Source: Bacillota bacterium (GTDB taxonomy: Bacteria; Bacillota; Clostridia; Lachnospirales; Lachnospiraceae). From it: DNA of 6,919 nucleotides. This document shows positions 6,171 through 6,919 of this stretch, one piece after another. Made by a program: the position numbers and the translations under genes. The notes below the pieces were generated by a model. The model saw nothing but the letters and a program-made list of their open reading frames with translations, made no database searches and was not told the origin of the DNA. The DNA lies in NCBI GenBank assembly GCA_023428655.1, contig JAEYXC010000028.1, forward strand, positions 1 through 6,919, in the 5' to 3' direction. Position 1 is the first letter of the stretch, and every line of letters starts with the position of its first letter.

Positions 6171-6845
6171 ATGGGAATTTTAACAAGATTCAGAGACATT
6201 ATGTCCAGCAACATTAATGCACTTCTTGATAAGGCTGAGGATCCTGAGAAAATGATTGATCAATGCTTAAGAAACTTGAATAATGATCTTGGCAAGGTGA
6301 AATCGGAAACCGCTTCAATCATGGCGGAGGAGCAGAGAGCAAAAAGGGTTCTTGATGAGTGCAATGAGGAAATCAGCAAGATGCAGACCTATGCTGTGAA
6401 GGCTCTCGAGGCAAATAACGAAGCCGATGCAAGAAAATTCTTAGAGCAGAAGGCTAATCTTTCCACTAAGCTCCCCGGTCTTCAGGAAGCCTATAATCTG
6501 GCTCATACCAATGCAACCCACATGAGAGAAATGCATGATAAGCTGGTTGACGATATCAATGAGCTGGAAGCACGTAAGGATATGATCAAGGGTAAATTGG
6601 CCGTTGCAAAGACGCAGGAGCGTATTAATAAGATGGGTTCCTCTGTAGCAAGTGCAAATGATTCCATCGCAAGCTTCAAGAAATACGAGGAGATGGCTGA
6701 TAAGGCTCTGGACAAAGCCAATGCCATGGCAGAACTGAATAACTCCTCTGCCGAGCAGACCATTGAGGACCTTAAGGATAAATATAATGCTAACTCCAAT
6801 GTAGAGGATGAGCTGGCGGCATTAAAAGCAAGCTTAGGTAAATAG
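6171..6845 (+). CDS. pspA: PspA/IM30/LiaH-family membrane-stress protein
   Basis: This 224-aa protein belongs to the PspA/IM30 family, bacterial relatives of ESCRT-III that bind and stabilise the cytoplasmic membrane under envelope stress. An amphipathic N-terminal helix (MGILTRFRDIMSSNINALLDKA, split here as 1-20 plus KA) would contact lipid. It is followed by the hallmark EDPEKMIDQ (23-31) and a long, charged, almost wholly helical hairpin to about 165. A less regular Ser/Ala/Asn-rich link and a last helix (about 170-222) complete it. The length matches PspA, Vipp1 without its tail, and LiaH. There is no signal peptide, no membrane span and very little Cys. No pspF, pspC, liaF or liaRS partner is in the window. 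It is transcribed away from the methyltransferase from its own promoter. Expression is probably stress-induced in view of the family, but no operator is recognised. The family call is firm; whether it is closer to PspA or LiaH is not decided. Confidence 0.93.
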   Translation: MGILTRFRDIMSSNINALLDKAEDPEKMIDQCLRNLNNDLGKVKSETASIMAEEQRAKRVLDECNEEISKMQTYAVKALEANNEADARKFLEQKANLSTKLPGLQEAYNLAHTNATHMREMHDKLVDDINELEARKDMIKGKLAVAKTQERINKMGSSVASANDSIASFKKYEEMADKALDKANAMAELNNSSAEQTIEDLKDKYNANSNVEDELAALKASLGK

Positions 6846-6872
6846 GAAGCAGCAATGCTCTTGTAGTAATAG

Positions 6873-6914
6873 AATGTCCGCAAATGAAAGAAGCCTTTTA
6901 TTTGCGGACATTTT
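6873..6914 (+). terminator. Stem-loop after pspA, probable terminator
   Basis: A perfect 13-bp stem, AATGTCCGCAAAT (6873-6885) with ATTTGCGGACATT (6900-6912), has a 14-nt loop and starts 28 nt after the pspA stop. The U-run is short (TTTT at 6911-6914, then GTC), so termination may be incomplete, or the stem may mainly protect the mRNA 3' end. The window ends just beyond it. Confidence 0.75.
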
Positions 6915-6919
6915 GTCAA

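Noticed and set aside
6503..6919. Open minus-strand frame of 138 codons opposite pspA
   Set aside because: It is antisense to a firmly identified gene, its composition mirrors the helical pspA coding sequence (Ser/Ala/Leu-rich), and it runs through the terminator stem to the edge.

Overview
The window looks like chromosomal DNA from a low-GC Gram-positive bacterium of the class Clostridia, most likely a Lachnospiraceae-type organism. This rests on strong AGGAGG ribosome binding sites, sigma-A-like promoters, AT-rich spacers, and the N-terminus of ribosomal protein S10 at the left edge (MASQVMRITLKAYDHHL). The organism call is inferred from protein flavour, not from a database search. Nothing indicates a phage, plasmid, insertion sequence or CRISPR array.

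Left edge (1-370, minus strand): the first 17 codons of rpsJ, which usually heads the S10 ribosomal-protein operon. It has a well-formed promoter (TTGCAA-17-TATAAT) and a leader of about 280 nt. The leader contains a hairpin and a large domain closed by an interrupted 15-bp long-range helix. This is probably a cis-acting autoregulatory RNA.

Middle (573-4573, minus strand): three overlapping genes in transcription order. They encode a GtrA/GtcA-type four-helix membrane protein (149 aa), a YfhO-type polytopic membrane protein (883 aa) and a GtrB/CsbB-type GT2 glycosyltransferase (309 aa). Together they make a complete three-component glycosylation system. The GT2 enzyme loads a sugar onto undecaprenyl phosphate inside the cell, the GtrA protein is thought to flip the lipid-linked sugar, and YfhO is the likely GT-C transferase that places it on an extracellular acceptor. 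In Bacillus the equivalent CsbB/GtcA/YfhO set decorates lipoteichoic acid; here the acceptor is unknown.

Right part: a minus-strand class I SAM-dependent methyltransferase of the RlmI/RlmK-like group (4862-5725) ends in a strong intrinsic terminator (4795-4843), which separates it from the gtrA operon. A divergent 445-bp spacer carries outward promoters for the methyltransferase and for a plus-strand PspA/IM30/LiaH-family membrane-stress gene (6171-6845). The pspA leader contains a conspicuous imperfect inverted repeat, and a 13-bp stem-loop follows the gene.

The protein-coding content is mostly recognisable. The least explained parts are the structured rpsJ leader, the pspA leader inverted repeat, and the sugar and acceptor of the glycosylation operon.
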